Positions 48,553-58,661 of a stretch of 64,000 nucleotides of DNA are shown piece by piece. The stretch comes from CAWEHU01 sp963808965 (GTDB taxonomy: Bacteria; Pseudomonadota; Alphaproteobacteria; Acetobacterales; Acetobacteraceae). The stretch is from contig CAWEHU010000029.1 in the NCBI GenBank assembly GCA_963808965.1, forward strand, positions 62,001 through 126,000. Reading direction: 5' to 3'. The translations under genes were made by a program, and so were the position numbers. Numbering within the stretch: the stretch's first letter is position 1; every line of letters starts with the position of its first letter. The notes under the pieces are model-generated. The model had not been told where the DNA came from and did not search any database. It worked only from the letters and a program-made list of their open reading frames with translations.

Positions 48553-49662
48553 ATGCGGATCGTCTACTTCACGCATTCGCTCATCTCCTGCTGGAATCAC
48601 GGCAACGCGCATTTTCTTCGCGGCGTGCTGCGCGAGTTGACGGCCTGCGGTCACGACGTCCGGGCATACGAGCCCGAGAATGGCTGGAGCCGCCACAATC
48701 TCCTGGCCGAGCATGGAACCGGGCCGCTCCGCCACTTCGCGACGAAGTTCCCTGAACTGCGATCGTTCTCCTATGGCCGGGACTTCGATCCGCTACAGGC
48801 CGTTGATGGCGCGGCGCTGGTGATCGTGCATGAGTGGAACGATCCGGCGCTGGTCGCCGAACTGGGCCGTATCCGGGCGGAAGGCGGGCCATTCCTCCTC
48901 CTCTTCCACGATACGCACCATCGGGCCGTCAGCAATCCCGCGGCGATGCAGGCTTTCGACCTGTCCGGCTACGACGGAGTGCTCGCGTTCGGCGAAGCGT
49001 TGGCGGAGGTCTATCGCCAATGGGGCTGGGGCAATCGGGTTTTCGTCTGGCACGAAGCTGCTGACACACGGCTGTTCCGCCCGCCCGAAGGCGAGGCCGC
49101 GCGGGAGGGTTTGGTCTGGATCGGCAACTGGGGCGACGGCGAGCGGAGCGTAGAACTTCGGGAGTTCTTGCTCGGACCGGCGAGGTCGGCCGGCATCGCA
49201 CTTGATGTCCACGGGGTCAGATATCCGCCCGATGCACTGGAGGCGCTGCAAGAGCACGGCGCGCGCTATCGCGGCTGGCTCCCGAACGCGGACGCGCCGG
49301 CGGCGTTCGCCCGGCATCTCGCGACCGTGCACGTCCCCCGGCGCTTCTATGTGGACGCCCTCCCCGGAATCCCGACGATCCGGGTATTCGAGGCGCTGGC
49401 CTGCGGCATCCCGCTGCTGTGCTCGCCCTGGGAGGACGCCGAGAGCTTGTTTCATCCCGGCCGCGACTACTTGGTCGCGCGGTCTGGAGACGAAATGGCG
49501 CGGTATATGCGCTCCACCATGAATGACCCATCGCTGCGTGCATCGCTCGCCGCGAGCGGGCTCGCGACCATTCGTGCGCGGCACACCTGCGCGCATCGGG
49601 CGCGCGAGCTGCTGGCCATCTGCGACCGGCTGCGCGCGCCCACGGCGGAGGAAGTTGCCTGA
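48553..49662 (+). CDS. CgeB-like glycosyltransferase, copy 1
   Basis: A 369-aa protein from the ATG at 48553. It opens IVYFTHSLISCWNHGNAHFL and RGVLRELTACGHDVRAYEPE, the pattern of CgeB-type transferases. The middle has VWIGNWGDGERSVEL. The C-terminal GT-B part is PTIRVFEALACGIPLLCSPW followed by HPGRDYLVARSGDEMARYM, which binds the nucleotide sugar. It is similar to the two following genes and they form a tandem family. Its stop overlaps the next start. Confidence 0.85.
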   Translation: MRIVYFTHSLISCWNHGNAHFLRGVLRELTACGHDVRAYEPENGWSRHNLLAEHGTGPLRHFATKFPELRSFSYGRDFDPLQAVDGAALVIVHEWNDPALVAELGRIRAEGGPFLLLFHDTHHRAVSNPAAMQAFDLSGYDGVLAFGEALAEVYRQWGWGNRVFVWHEAADTRLFRPPEGEAAREGLVWIGNWGDGERSVELREFLLGPARSAGIALDVHGVRYPPDALEALQEHGARYRGWLPNADAPAAFARHLATVHVPRRFYVDALPGIPTIRVFEALACGIPLLCSPWEDAESLFHPGRDYLVARSGDEMARYMRSTMNDPSLRASLAASGLATIRARHTCAHRARELLAICDRLRAPTAEEVA

Positions 49663-50757
49663 TGCGGATCGCCTTCTACGGATCGAGCCTCCTGTCGTCC
49701 TATTGGAACGGCGCCGCGACCTATTATCGCGGCCTGCTCGCCGCGCTCGCCTCGCTTGGCCATCACATCACCTTCTACGAGCCCGATGCGTTCGAGCGTC
49801 AGGCGCATCGCGATATCCAGCCGCCGGACTGGGCCGAAGTGGTCGTGTACAAGGCTGAGCCCGACGCTTTGCGCGCGGTCATGCAGCAAGCGCGCGAAGC
49901 TGACGTCGTCGTGAAGGCGAGTGGTGTGGGCGTGTTCGATGACGCGCTGCTGGCCGGCACGATGGAAGCGGCGCGGGAGGGCGCGATCCGCGTGTTCTGG
50001 GACGTGGACGCGCCCGCGACGCTTGCCGCGATGCGCACGGATCCGGCTCATCCGGTACGACGCGCCTTGCCTGCGTTGGATTTCGTGATGACCTATGGCG
50101 GCGGCCAGCCCGTGGTGGACGCATACACCGGCGTTCGGTGCCGCGCGGTGCGTGCCCGTCTACAACGCGCTCGATCCCGAATCGCACTTCCCGGCCGCGC
50201 CGGAGCCGCGCTTCGCCGCCGACCTGAACTTTCTCGCGAACCGGCTCCCTGATCGGGAAGCGCGCGTGGAGGCGTTCTTTCTCGAACCCGCGAACCGGCT
50301 TCCCGACCGGCGTTTTCTGCTGGGAGGCGCGGGCTGGCACGACAAGCCGATGCCCGCGAACGTGCGGGCTATCGGGCACGTGCCGACCAGCGCCCACAAC
50401 GCGTTCAATTGTTCGGCGCTCGCCGTGCTGAACGTTGCGCGGGACAGCATGGCCGATACCGGGTTTTCGCCGGCGACGCGCGTGTTCGAGGCGGCTGGAG
50501 CTGGAACGTGCCTCATCACCGATGCGTGGCGCGGGATCGAGCTTTTCCTCGAACCGGACGAGGAGATCCTGGTAGCGCGCGACGGGCGCGATGTCGTCGA
50601 GCATCTCCAGATGCTGACGCCCGAGCGGGCGCGTGCCATCGGCGAACGTGCCCGGGCACGCATTCTCGCCGAGCACACCTACGCGCGGCGCGCCCGCCTG
50701 GTGGATGGCTTGCTGGGCGAGGCGCTTTGCCGCAAACGCGAAAGCGTCTCGGCATGA
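49662..50757 (+). CDS. CgeB-like glycosyltransferase, copy 2, frame broken near 50133
   Basis: From the ATG at 49662, IAFYGSSLLSSYWNGAATYY and RGLLAALASLGHHITFYEPD resemble copy 1. After VDAYTG one extra base shifts the frame; dropping it joins to FGAARCVPVYNALDPESHF. The C-terminal part, FSPATRVFEAAGAGTCLITD and FLEPDEEILVARDGRDVVEH, matches its neighbours. The restored protein is 364 aa. Both halves are intact and lie in one operon, so the break is probably a sequence error. Confidence 0.85.
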
Positions 50758-51866
50758 GTCGCGGGATGCGCATCGTCGTTCTCGGGCTCAGTCTCAGCTC
50801 GTCCTGGGGGAACGGACACGCCACCACCTATCGGGCGCTGCTGCGAGCGCTGGCGCGGCGGGGACACGACATTCTTTTCCTCGAGCGAGACAAGCCGTGG
50901 TACGCCGAGCACCGCGACCTTATAGAGCCGGATTTCTGTCGGCTGCGGTTCTACGATGACCTTGCCGGCTTGCAGACGTGGCGCGAGCGGATCGCCGCGG
51001 CCGATACCGTCGTCCTGGGATCGTATGTTCCCGACGGCCTCAGCGTAGCACGGCTCGTTCAAGAGACCGCGCGCGGCATCACCGCGTTCTACGATATCGA
51101 CACGCCGGTTACGCTGGCCAAGCTTGCCGCGGGGGAAGAGGAGTATCTTTCCGCCGCACTGATTCCGAGCTTCGATCTCTATCTCTCGTTCACCGGCGGA
51201 AGCACCCTGCCGCGTCTGGAAAGCATGTATGGGGCGCGGGCGGCCCGAGCTTTGTACTGCTCCGTCGATCCGGACCTGTACCAGCCCACAGGCGCGCCGA
51301 CGCGCTGGGATCTCGGCTATCTCGGAACCTACAGCGCGGATCGGCAACCGGCGCTCGAACGGGTGCTGATCGGTCCGGCGCGACAGAGGCCCGATTTGCG
51401 CTTCGTGGTGGCAGGCCCGCAGTACCCGGTGGAAATAGCGTGGCCGGATAACGTCGAACGGATCGAGCATCTCTCGCCTGCCGAACACGCCCAATTCTAT
51501 TCGAGCGTTCGCTGGACGCTAAACGTCACCCGCGCCGACATGGTCGCGGCGGGCTTCAGCCCGAGCGTTCGTCTGTTCGAGGCCGCCGCCTGCGGCGCCC
51601 CCATCCTTTCCGACCCATGGCCAGGGCTGGAGACAATTCTCCGCCCCGGCAGCGAGGTGGCCGTGGTGCGCACGGAGGCGGATGTTCTCGCCATGCTGGA
51701 CCGGCCTGAACGTGAGAGGCTGGCGATCGCCAAAGCAGCCCGGCGCCGCGTGCTGGCCGAACACACGGCCGCGCATCGAGCACGAGAGTTGGAAGGGTAT
51801 ATCCGGGAGGCCGCCGCCAGGCGGTCGGGCCTCGCTGCTCAAAGGGTCGCGACCGTCGCCGCATGA
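50754..51866 (+). CDS. CgeB-like glycosyltransferase, copy 3
   Basis: A 370-aa protein starting at 50754 across the previous stop. IVVLGLSLSSSWGNGHATTY and RALLRALARRGHDILFLERD again show the family start; FYDIDTPVTLAKLAAGEEEY and LSFTGGSTLPRLESMYGARA lie in the middle; the GT-B end has GFSPSVRLFEAAACGAPILS and PWPGLETILRPGSEVAVVR. Intact frame. It is the last gene of the cluster, followed after about 80 bases by the formate dehydrogenase operon. Confidence 0.88.
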   Translation: MSRGMRIVVLGLSLSSSWGNGHATTYRALLRALARRGHDILFLERDKPWYAEHRDLIEPDFCRLRFYDDLAGLQTWRERIAAADTVVLGSYVPDGLSVARLVQETARGITAFYDIDTPVTLAKLAAGEEEYLSAALIPSFDLYLSFTGGSTLPRLESMYGARAARALYCSVDPDLYQPTGAPTRWDLGYLGTYSADRQPALERVLIGPARQRPDLRFVVAGPQYPVEIAWPDNVERIEHLSPAEHAQFYSSVRWTLNVTRADMVAAGFSPSVRLFEAAACGAPILSDPWPGLETILRPGSEVAVVRTEADVLAMLDRPERERLAIAKAARRRVLAEHTAAHRARELEGYIREAAARRSGLAAQRVATVAA

Positions 51867-51949
51867 GCGAGTTGCGAGCGAACTCGCCCTGAAGCCAAGG
51901 CGTTTTGTGCTGGGCCGCAAAGAGGCGGCCGCTCTCCCGGAGGCTGCCG

Positions 51950-54900
51950 ATGAAGAAAATCCGCCGAGACCTGCGCAGCCGCGCGGCCGGATTCCTAAGG
52001 GACTGGTCGCTCCCCCGGCAGCTCGCCGGACAGAGTCCGATGGCGGAGGCCGCGAAGAGCAGCCTCTCGAAATCGCTGCGGCCGAGACTCGAGGAAGCGG
52101 ACACGGTCGGGACCAGCATCTGCCCGTTCTGCGCCGTCGGATGCTCCCAGCTCGTCTACGCGCGCAACGGCAAGCCATTGCATATCGAGGGCGATCCTCG
52201 CAGCCCGATCAACCAAGGGACGCTCTGCCCCAAGGGCGCGGCGACGCTCGGACTGCTCACGAGCCCCTTGCGCGTGAACGAAGTACTGTATCGAGCGCCC
52301 TACTCGGATAAATGGGAGTCGAAGCCGCTCGGCTGGGCGATGGATCGGATCGCCGACCGGGTGAAGCAGACGCGTGACGAGACCTTCGTCGAGAGCCTGC
52401 CCGACGGGACCGTGGTGAATCACACGCTCGGCATTGCTTCGCTCGGCGGTGCGACGCTCGACAACGAAGAGAACTATCTCATCAAGAAGCTCTTCAATGG
52501 TGGGCTTGGCGTCGTCTCGATCGAGAACCAGGCGCGCATCTGACACTCTTCCTCGGTGCCCAGTCTGGGCTCATCTTTCGGTCGTGGCGCTGCCACGATG
52601 TCGCTGTGGAATCTCGCCAACGCGGACTGCATCCTCGTGATGGGGTCCAACATGGCGGAGAATCATCCCGTCGGCTTCCGCTTCGTGCTCGAGGCGAAGG
52701 ACCGGGGTGCGACCATCATCCATGTCGATCCGCGCTTCACCCGCACCTCGGCGCTCGCCGACATCTACGCGCCGATCCGCTCGGGCTCCGACATCGCATT
52801 CCTCGGCGGAATCATCCGCTACATATTGGAGAACAATCTCTGGTTCCGCGACTTCGCCCTGAACTACACCAATTTGCCGACCATCATCGACGAGCAATTC
52901 AAGGACACCGAGGAACTGGACGGCATCTTCTCCGGCTGGAGCGAGGAGAGCCACGCGTACAAGAATGACACCTGGCAATACGAGGGCGAGCAAATGGACT
53001 CGCCGCTCGCGGAGCATCACGTCAACACCACCGAGCCGCTCTGGGGCAGCATGGGCCGGGCGAAGAAGGCGCCGGAACCGCAGGATCTCACGCTCCAGCA
53101 TCCGAACTGTGTCTATCAGATCATGCGGCGCCATTACGCGCGCTACACGCCCGAGATGGTGGAGCAAGCGACCGGCTGTCCGCGCGAGGTCTTCCTGAAG
53201 GTCTGCGACGCGCTGGCGCGCAATTCGGGACGCGAGCGAACGGGCGCCATTTGCTACGCGGTGGGATGGACGCATCACAGCACGGGCGTACAGATCATTC
53301 GCGCCGCGACGATCATCCAGGGTCTGCTCGGGAATGTTGGCCGGCCGGGCGGCGGCATCCTGGCGTTGCGTGGTCATTGCAGCATTCAGGGCAGCACGGA
53401 TATCCCGACCCTCTACAACATGCTGCCCACCTATCTGCCGCAGCCGAATGCGCACAAGCCGCATCATTCCCTCAAGGAGTTCCTGAAGGCGGAAACGGTG
53501 CCGACCGGCTGGTGGCACAACGTGCCCAAGTACATGGTGAGCTTGCTACGTGCCTGGTACGGAGAGGCGGGCAACAAAGGTAACGAATGGGGCTACGGCT
53601 TCATCCCGAAGCTGACCGGCGACCATTCGCAGCAACCCACTACCTTGGCAATGGCGGACGGCGTGGTGAAGGGCCTGTTCGTGCTCGGGCAAAATCCGGT
53701 GGTCGGCGCGGTCAATACCGAGCTGGTCCAGCGCGGGATGGCCAAGCTCGATTGGCTGGTCGTGCGCGACTTCGCGATGACCGAGACGGCGACGTTCTGG
53801 AAATCCGGGCACCTCGTCCGCAAGGGCGAGATGCGGCCCGAAGACATCGGGACTGAAGTGTTCTTCTTGCCGAGCGCGATGGCGGCCGAGAAGGACGGCA
53901 CCATGACCAACACGAATCGTCTGGTGCAATGGCACGATAAGGTGTGCGAACCCGCGGGCGATTGCCGCTCCGACACATGGTTCCTCTACCATCTCGGCCG
54001 GCGGCTCAAGGCCCTGTACGCGACCAGCAAGGAGCCGAAGGACGCGCCAATTCAAGCCGTGACGTGGGACTATCCGGTACGCGGCGAAAAGGAGGAGCCG
54101 GATCCGGCCGCGGTGCTGAAGGAGATCAATGGCTACACTTGGCCGGAGCGCAAGCAGATCGGCACCTACAAGGAGCTGAAGGACGACGGCAGCACGGCAT
54201 GTGGCGGATGGTTGTATACCGGCGTCTATCCGGACGAGGACCATAATCAGGCGCGCTCGCGCGTGCCCGATCCGCCGGACGGGCCGCAGACGCATCTCGG
54301 ATGGGCGTTCGCCTGGCCTTCCAACCGGCGCGAACTCTACAACCGCGCTTCGGCCGACCCGGAAGGGCGTCCGTGGTCCGAACAGAAGCGGCTCGTGTGG
54401 TGGGACGCGGCGAAGGAGAAGTGGACCGGCTACGACGTGCCCGATTTCGAGGAGGACAAGCGGCCGGACTATCGCCCGGATTGGAGCAAGCGCCCGGCCG
54501 GCATGGAAGCGCTGGGCGGAGCGGATCCGTTCATCATGATACCGGACGGGAAGTGCCTGCTCTTCGTGCCGTCCGGGCTTAAGGACGGGCCGTTGCCGAC
54601 ACATTACGAGCCGCTGGAATCGCTCGTGCGGAATCCGCTCTATGGCCGCCAGATCAATCCAGCGGCGAAGCTCTGGCCGCGACCGGGGAATGAGTATCAC
54701 GAAGTCGATGACCCTCGCTTCCCGTACATCTTTACGACCTATCGTGTCACGGAGCTGCACTGTGGCGGGGTGGCCACGCGCGCGATGCCGCATACGGCGG
54801 AGCTGCAACCGGAAGCGTTCGTGGAGATCCCGCCCGAATTGGCGAAGGAACACGGCATCCGCTCGACGGACTGGGTGGTGCTGTCCACCGCGCGCGGCGA

Positions 54901-55135
54901 GGTCGAGGCGAAGGCGCTGGTTACGGACCGGCTGCGACCGTTCGTCGTGAACGGCAAGCGCGTCTATCAGATCGGCATGCCGTGGGTGTACGGCTGGGAG
55001 GGGTACGCGCGGGGCGATATAGCGAACCGGCTGCTCAGCATGTACGGCGACGCCAATACCTCGATTCACAGCACCAAGGCTCTGACCTGTGCGCTGCGCA
55101 AAGGGCGGCGGCAACGGGCGGAGGCCGGACAATGA
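51950..55135 (+). CDS. fdhA: Formate dehydrogenase, catalytic subunit with selenocysteine at residue 198
   Basis: GGAGG at 51939-51943 sets the ATG at 51950. The protein is 1061 aa if the in-frame TGA at 52541-52543 is read as selenocysteine. Before it come the 4Fe-4S ligands ICPFCAVGC with LCPKG (Cys 58, 61, 65, 93) and SIENQARI; after it HSSSVPSLGSSFGRGAA. In Fdh-N and Fdh-H the Sec sits at exactly this place. Molybdenum or tungsten bis-MGD enzyme oxidising formate to CO2. Past the Sec the molybdopterin domains continue, including MGSNMAENHPVGFRFVLEAK. No twin-arginine signal is present, so it should stay cytoplasmic unless carried by a partner. The stop overlaps the next gene's ATG. Confidence 0.93.
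52541..52580 (+). promoter_or_regulatory. Selenocysteine TGA and bacterial SECIS hairpin
   Basis: Right after TGA, a 5-bp stem GCCCA/TGGGC (52558-52562 with 52566-52570) closes on a GTC loop. The loop GT at 52563-52564 is the 20th-21st base after the TGA, the same offset as the essential GU of the E. coli fdhF SECIS as I recall it. This is where SelB binds to recode UGA. Confidence 0.8.
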
Positions 55136-55452
55136 ACGGGCTTGAGGAGAGGCAGCAAGCCGCGCAGAACGCGATGCGGATGCTTGACAAGATCGTGGCC
55201 GAAAAGCCGGAGAAGAACGGCCACGACTTCTCCGAGGCGACGCGTTGCCTCACAGCGTTTCGCGAGCATCTGCTCGCCGAGCGGCGCGCCGAAGGGGCTC
55301 CGCCCGAGGCGCACCGTCGGCTCGGTAAGCTGAACGCCGTCATCAGCGGCGTGGTCGGCGGTCATTTTCCCATCGGCGCGGTCCCGTGGAAACACGTCGA
55401 AGCGGCGCGCGAGAGCTTCGCCCAGCTCCTGGACGAAATGGCATTGCGGTGA
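55132..55452 (+). CDS. Small protein of the formate dehydrogenase operon, unknown function
   Basis: A 106-aa protein whose ATG overlaps the fdhA stop (ATGA). It is mostly helical: LEERQQAAQNAMRMLDKIVA, then CLTAFREHLLAERRAEGAPP and HRRLGKLNAVISGVVGGHFP. IGAVPWKHVEAARESFAQLL closes it. Only one cysteine and no membrane segment or known metal motif. Tight coupling to fdhA implies a role in assembly, stability or regulation of the enzyme, but I do not recognise a family. Confidence 0.7.
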   Translation: MNGLEERQQAAQNAMRMLDKIVAEKPEKNGHDFSEATRCLTAFREHLLAERRAEGAPPEAHRRLGKLNAVISGVVGGHFPIGAVPWKHVEAARESFAQLLDEMALR

Positions 55453-55457
55453 GAGAG

Positions 55458-55712
55458 ATGACGAGGACCACGGAAGGAACCGTGCTCTACGTGCAAGAGG
55501 GCCGGTTCGAGCTGGAGGACGATGCTGGCGTATCGCAACTGTTCGTCCTCTCCCATCGCGCGTCAATGGAGCCGCAGCAACTGCTCGCATTGCAGCGGGC
55601 GCAGGCGCGTGTCCGCGTGAGCTACGAGAACGGTGAAAAGAGCATGTCAGCGATCGCCCACACAGTCGAAGCGGCCGATGATGCGGTGGCGCTCGCGGCG
55701 GAGCGGGTGTGA
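55458..55712 (+). CDS. Very small protein of the formate dehydrogenase operon, unknown function
   Basis: 84 aa from the ATG at 55458, which follows the previous stop by five bases; its TGA overlaps the ATG of fdhB. The protein reads MTRTTEGTVLYVQEGRFELE then LFVLSHRASMEPQQLLALQR and VRVSYENGEKSMSAIAHTVE, which looks like a small beta-barrel (OB/SH3-like). No known motif. It is conserved in position between catalytic and iron-sulfur subunits, which makes an accessory role plausible. Confidence 0.7.
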   Translation: MTRTTEGTVLYVQEGRFELEDDAGVSQLFVLSHRASMEPQQLLALQRAQARVRVSYENGEKSMSAIAHTVEAADDAVALAAERV

Positions 55713-56608
55713 TGCAGGTACACGCACGAGCCCAACAGCACACGGAATCGCAGTTCGGCCGGATGATCCCGGATAAATCGGAGCTGACGGCCGGCGTGAA
55801 GATCGAGCCGGGCAGGTCCTACGGCTTCTTCACCGACACAACGCGCTGCATCGGCTGCAAGGCTTGTGAGGTCGCATGCAAGGAATGGAACGCGTTGCCT
55901 GCCGACCACGTAGGCCTCACCGGCATGAGCTACGATAACACGGGGGGACTGTCGGCCAATACCTGGCGGCACGTCGCCTTCATCGAGAAGATCGGCGAGG
56001 GAGAGAACCGGGCGACCGAGATGCAGCCGTATCAGAGCCATTGGCTCATGATGAGCGATGTCTGCAAGCACTGCCACAACGCGCCGTGCCTGGAAGCCTG
56101 CCCCACCGGCGCCCTGTTCAAGACCGAGTTCGACACGGTCGTCGTGCAACAGGACATTTGCAACGGCTGCGGTTACTGTGTGCCAGCCTGCCCGTTTGGC
56201 GTGGTGGATCTCAATCCGGTCGATGGCAAGGCGCATAAATGCACGCTTTGCTACGACCGGCTGAAGGGTGGGCTGGAGCCGGCCTGCGCCAAGTCGTGCC
56301 CGACAAACTCGATTCAATTCGGCGAATTGAATGAGCTTCAGGCACGCGCACAGCGGCGGGTAGAAGACCTCCACGACATTGGAGTGACATCCGCCTACCT
56401 CTACGGAACCCCCGGTGCTCCCGGAGCGACGGGAGGCCTGGAGCACCTCAATGCGTTTTTCCTGCTGACCGATGAGCCGGAAGTCTACAACTTGCCGCGC
56501 GCCCCGACACGGCCGGCCCGCCGGGTGGCCCCGAGTCTGATCTCCGGACTCGCGACGATGGCCGGGCTTGCCTTCGCCGCGATCGCTCTGCTCGCGCAAC
56601 GGGAGTAG
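55712..56608 (+). CDS. fdhB: Formate dehydrogenase iron-sulfur (beta) subunit
   Basis: A 298-aa protein with four 4Fe-4S clusters. Cysteine groups appear in order: CIGCKACEVACKEW near residue 49, VCKHCHNAPCLEACPTGAL near residue 117, CNGCGYCVPACPFGVVDL near residue 150, and CTLCYDRLKGGLEPACAKSC near residue 177. The C-terminus has a single hydrophobic helix (LISGLATMAGLAFAAIALLA), as in FdnH-type subunits. It carries electrons from FdhA to the membrane subunit. TGATG overlap with the small upstream gene; the NrfD gene follows five bases after its stop. Confidence 0.92.
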   Translation: MQVHARAQQHTESQFGRMIPDKSELTAGVKIEPGRSYGFFTDTTRCIGCKACEVACKEWNALPADHVGLTGMSYDNTGGLSANTWRHVAFIEKIGEGENRATEMQPYQSHWLMMSDVCKHCHNAPCLEACPTGALFKTEFDTVVVQQDICNGCGYCVPACPFGVVDLNPVDGKAHKCTLCYDRLKGGLEPACAKSCPTNSIQFGELNELQARAQRRVEDLHDIGVTSAYLYGTPGAPGATGGLEHLNAFFLLTDEPEVYNLPRAPTRPARRVAPSLISGLATMAGLAFAAIALLAQRE

Positions 56609-56613
56609 CCGCC

Positions 56614-57606
56614 ATGCCGGATGATTCAGGTTTCGCCATACCGGCCGGGGGCGAGCCTCGCGGACCGACCTACTACGGTCAGCCGCAACTCAAGCCGAGC
56701 CCGTTCGGCTGGAAAGTTTCACTCTATATCTGGCTGGCCGGGCTGTCCGGCTCGTCGCAGCTGCTCGCGACGGTGGCCGACCTGTTCGGCGCGCGTCGGA
56801 CGCGCGGCATGGTGCGGCGCGGCCGTTATCTGGCAATGGTTGGCGCGATTCTCGGGCCGATCCTGTTGATCGCGGATCTGCTCACGCCGCAGCGTTTCTA
56901 CAACATGCTGCGGATTTTCAAGCCGACTTCGCCGATGTCGATCGGAGCCTACATCCTGTCGGCTTTCAGCATCTTCAGCGGCGTCACCGCAGGAGCGCAA
57001 TTCCTGGCCGACCGCGTGCTACGCGCTCCGCTGCATTGGCTTCGCACCCTCGCCCGCGCGACGCAAATTCCGGCGGCGCTGACCGGCAGCGGAATGAGCG
57101 TGTACACCGCGGCGCTTCAATCCGCCACCAGCACGCCGGTCTGGGCCGCGTCGCCCCGCTCGCTTGCGATACGCTACGGCAGTTCGTCCGTCGCTTCCGC
57201 CGCCGCTGCGTTGTCCTTGGCCGAGCGCGCCTGGGGCAATTCACGCACCGCGCGGCGGCTCGACGAGGTTGCCGCCGTCGCGCTTGTCGTCGAGCTTGGC
57301 GCAACCCTCGCCGCCGCGCGCGAATACAAAGAAAAAGGCGTGGCGGAAGTGCTGGACTCCGGCGCGATCGGCGCGGCGGAGAGTTTCGGGGTCGTGGGAT
57401 TGGGCACCGTGCTGCCGCTCGGACTTTACGCCGCGTCGCTCCTGTGGGGACGGGGCGCTCGGCCGCTGTCGGGATCGGCATCGCTCGCCACGCTTGCGGG
57501 CGGGCTTGCTCTGCGGCACGTCACGATGGTCGCCGGGAACGAATCGGCGCGGCGGCCCGAGATCGGCTTCGCCCACGCCCAGCCGAGAAACCTGCCGAGG
57601 ATTTGA
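56614..57606 (+). CDS. NrfD/PsrC-type quinone-reactive membrane subunit
   Basis: A 330-aa polytopic protein with about eight helices. WKVSLYIWLAGLSGSSQLLA near residue 34 is the NrfD-type first helix with the charged/aromatic pattern, and MLRIFKPTSPMSIGAYILSA near residue 95 the family's quinone-region signature. It should take electrons from FdhB to the quinone pool, in place of the cytochrome b FdnI-type subunit. The operon is therefore a membrane formate dehydrogenase of the FdhA-FdhB-NrfD layout. It converges on the GT9 gene with a two-base gap. Confidence 0.88.
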   Translation: MPDDSGFAIPAGGEPRGPTYYGQPQLKPSPFGWKVSLYIWLAGLSGSSQLLATVADLFGARRTRGMVRRGRYLAMVGAILGPILLIADLLTPQRFYNMLRIFKPTSPMSIGAYILSAFSIFSGVTAGAQFLADRVLRAPLHWLRTLARATQIPAALTGSGMSVYTAALQSATSTPVWAASPRSLAIRYGSSSVASAAAALSLAERAWGNSRTARRLDEVAAVALVVELGATLAAAREYKEKGVAEVLDSGAIGAAESFGVVGLGTVLPLGLYAASLLWGRGARPLSGSASLATLAGGLALRHVTMVAGNESARRPEIGFAHAQPRNLPRI

Positions 57607-57608
57607 GT

Positions 57609-58503
57609 TCAGGCGGCCTCGGCGCGCGCGATCAGACCGGTTGCCGCCGCGAGCGCGTCCTCGACGGCCAGATCTTCCATTCGATCGCTGCGCGACAGGG
57701 AAACCGCCGTCCATCGGCCGGCGGGTGCATACTCGTCGGCCGGCGTAGGGCCGAACAGACCCAGGGTCGGCGCACCGGCCGCGGCCGCCAAATGCATCAG
57801 GCCGGAATCGTTTCCGACATAGAGGGCGGCGCGGGCGAGACAGGCGGCTACCTCGGGGAGCGACAGCGTCCCGCATAGGTCAATCGCCCCGGGCAGAAGG
57901 CGAAGCAGCGGCGCCGCCATCGCGCGCTCCTCCGGGCCGGAGCCCGCGAATACCACCGGGACCGCGCCCGGCAAGCGGACCCGCGGCCAGCGCCCGGAAA
58001 AGGGCGGCGAACCGCTCCGCCGGCCAGACCTTAGGCGGCCAGTTGGCCGTGGGACCAAGCGCGATGACCGGCCGCCCGGGCGGGAGCAAGGCGGCGGCCC
58101 GGGCGCGGTCCTCTGGCGCGGTCCAAGCGATCGGCAGCGGCGGCGGATCAAGCCCGAGAATCGCCCCAAGCTCCTCGGTCTTGTGGCCCGAGCGGCGGCG
58201 CCATATCGCGCGACTTCGCGTGGGCACGAGGAACGAAAGGCCGGTTCCCCTTATGTCGACGACCAAGTCCCAAACCGTACGCACGGTCGTAGCCCAGAGC
58301 GGAAGCCAGTGCAGGCCATACGGCCGCTTGTCCAGGATGATCGTCCGATCGCGGTTGGGCATCCGTGCGAACACGCCTTCGGCAACCCGGCCGCATACCA
58401 CTGTGATCCGCGCATCGGGATGCACACGGATGAGGTGGTCGAGCAGGCCCGTCGACAGGACGGCGTCGCCGACCCGGTTGGAGGTCACGAACAGGATTCG
58501 CAT
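57609..58503 (-). CDS. Glycosyltransferase family 9 (heptosyltransferase-like), frame broken near 57981
   Basis: From the ATG at 58503, RILFVTSNRVGDAVLSTGLL and LDHLIRVHPDARITVVCG are the GT9 opening; VIALGPTANWPPKVWPAERF is the donor-site motif. An extra G near 57981 breaks the frame; joining gives FRALAAVRLPGAVPVVFAGS, then DLCGTLSLPEVAACLARAAL and NDSGLMHLAAAAGAPTLGLF, the family's second half. Restored length is 297 aa. It should add a heptose or related sugar to lipid-linked core. It is not obviously part of the other glycan cluster. Confidence 0.88.
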
Positions 58504-58661
58504 CGTGGCCGCCCATAGCACGTCCGGACCCGCCGGGCGCAACGGGGGCGCTAGGCAGGGCGGCTTGGAGCCTGGGAGCGGGTTTTCGTGACCGGTTCCC
58601 TTCGCCCATAATGCACCAAAGAACCGCGCGGCGACGTGCGGGCAAAGGTCCGGAGGTCATC

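Noticed and set aside
52541..52543. Reading the TGA in fdhA as a nonsense mutation (pseudogene)
   Set aside because: Family-typical sequence continues without shift, the position is that of Sec, and a SECIS-like hairpin follows.
57609..58503. Calling the two GT9 fragments separate genes
   Set aside because: The halves complete one family profile and join after removal of one base, giving 297 aa.
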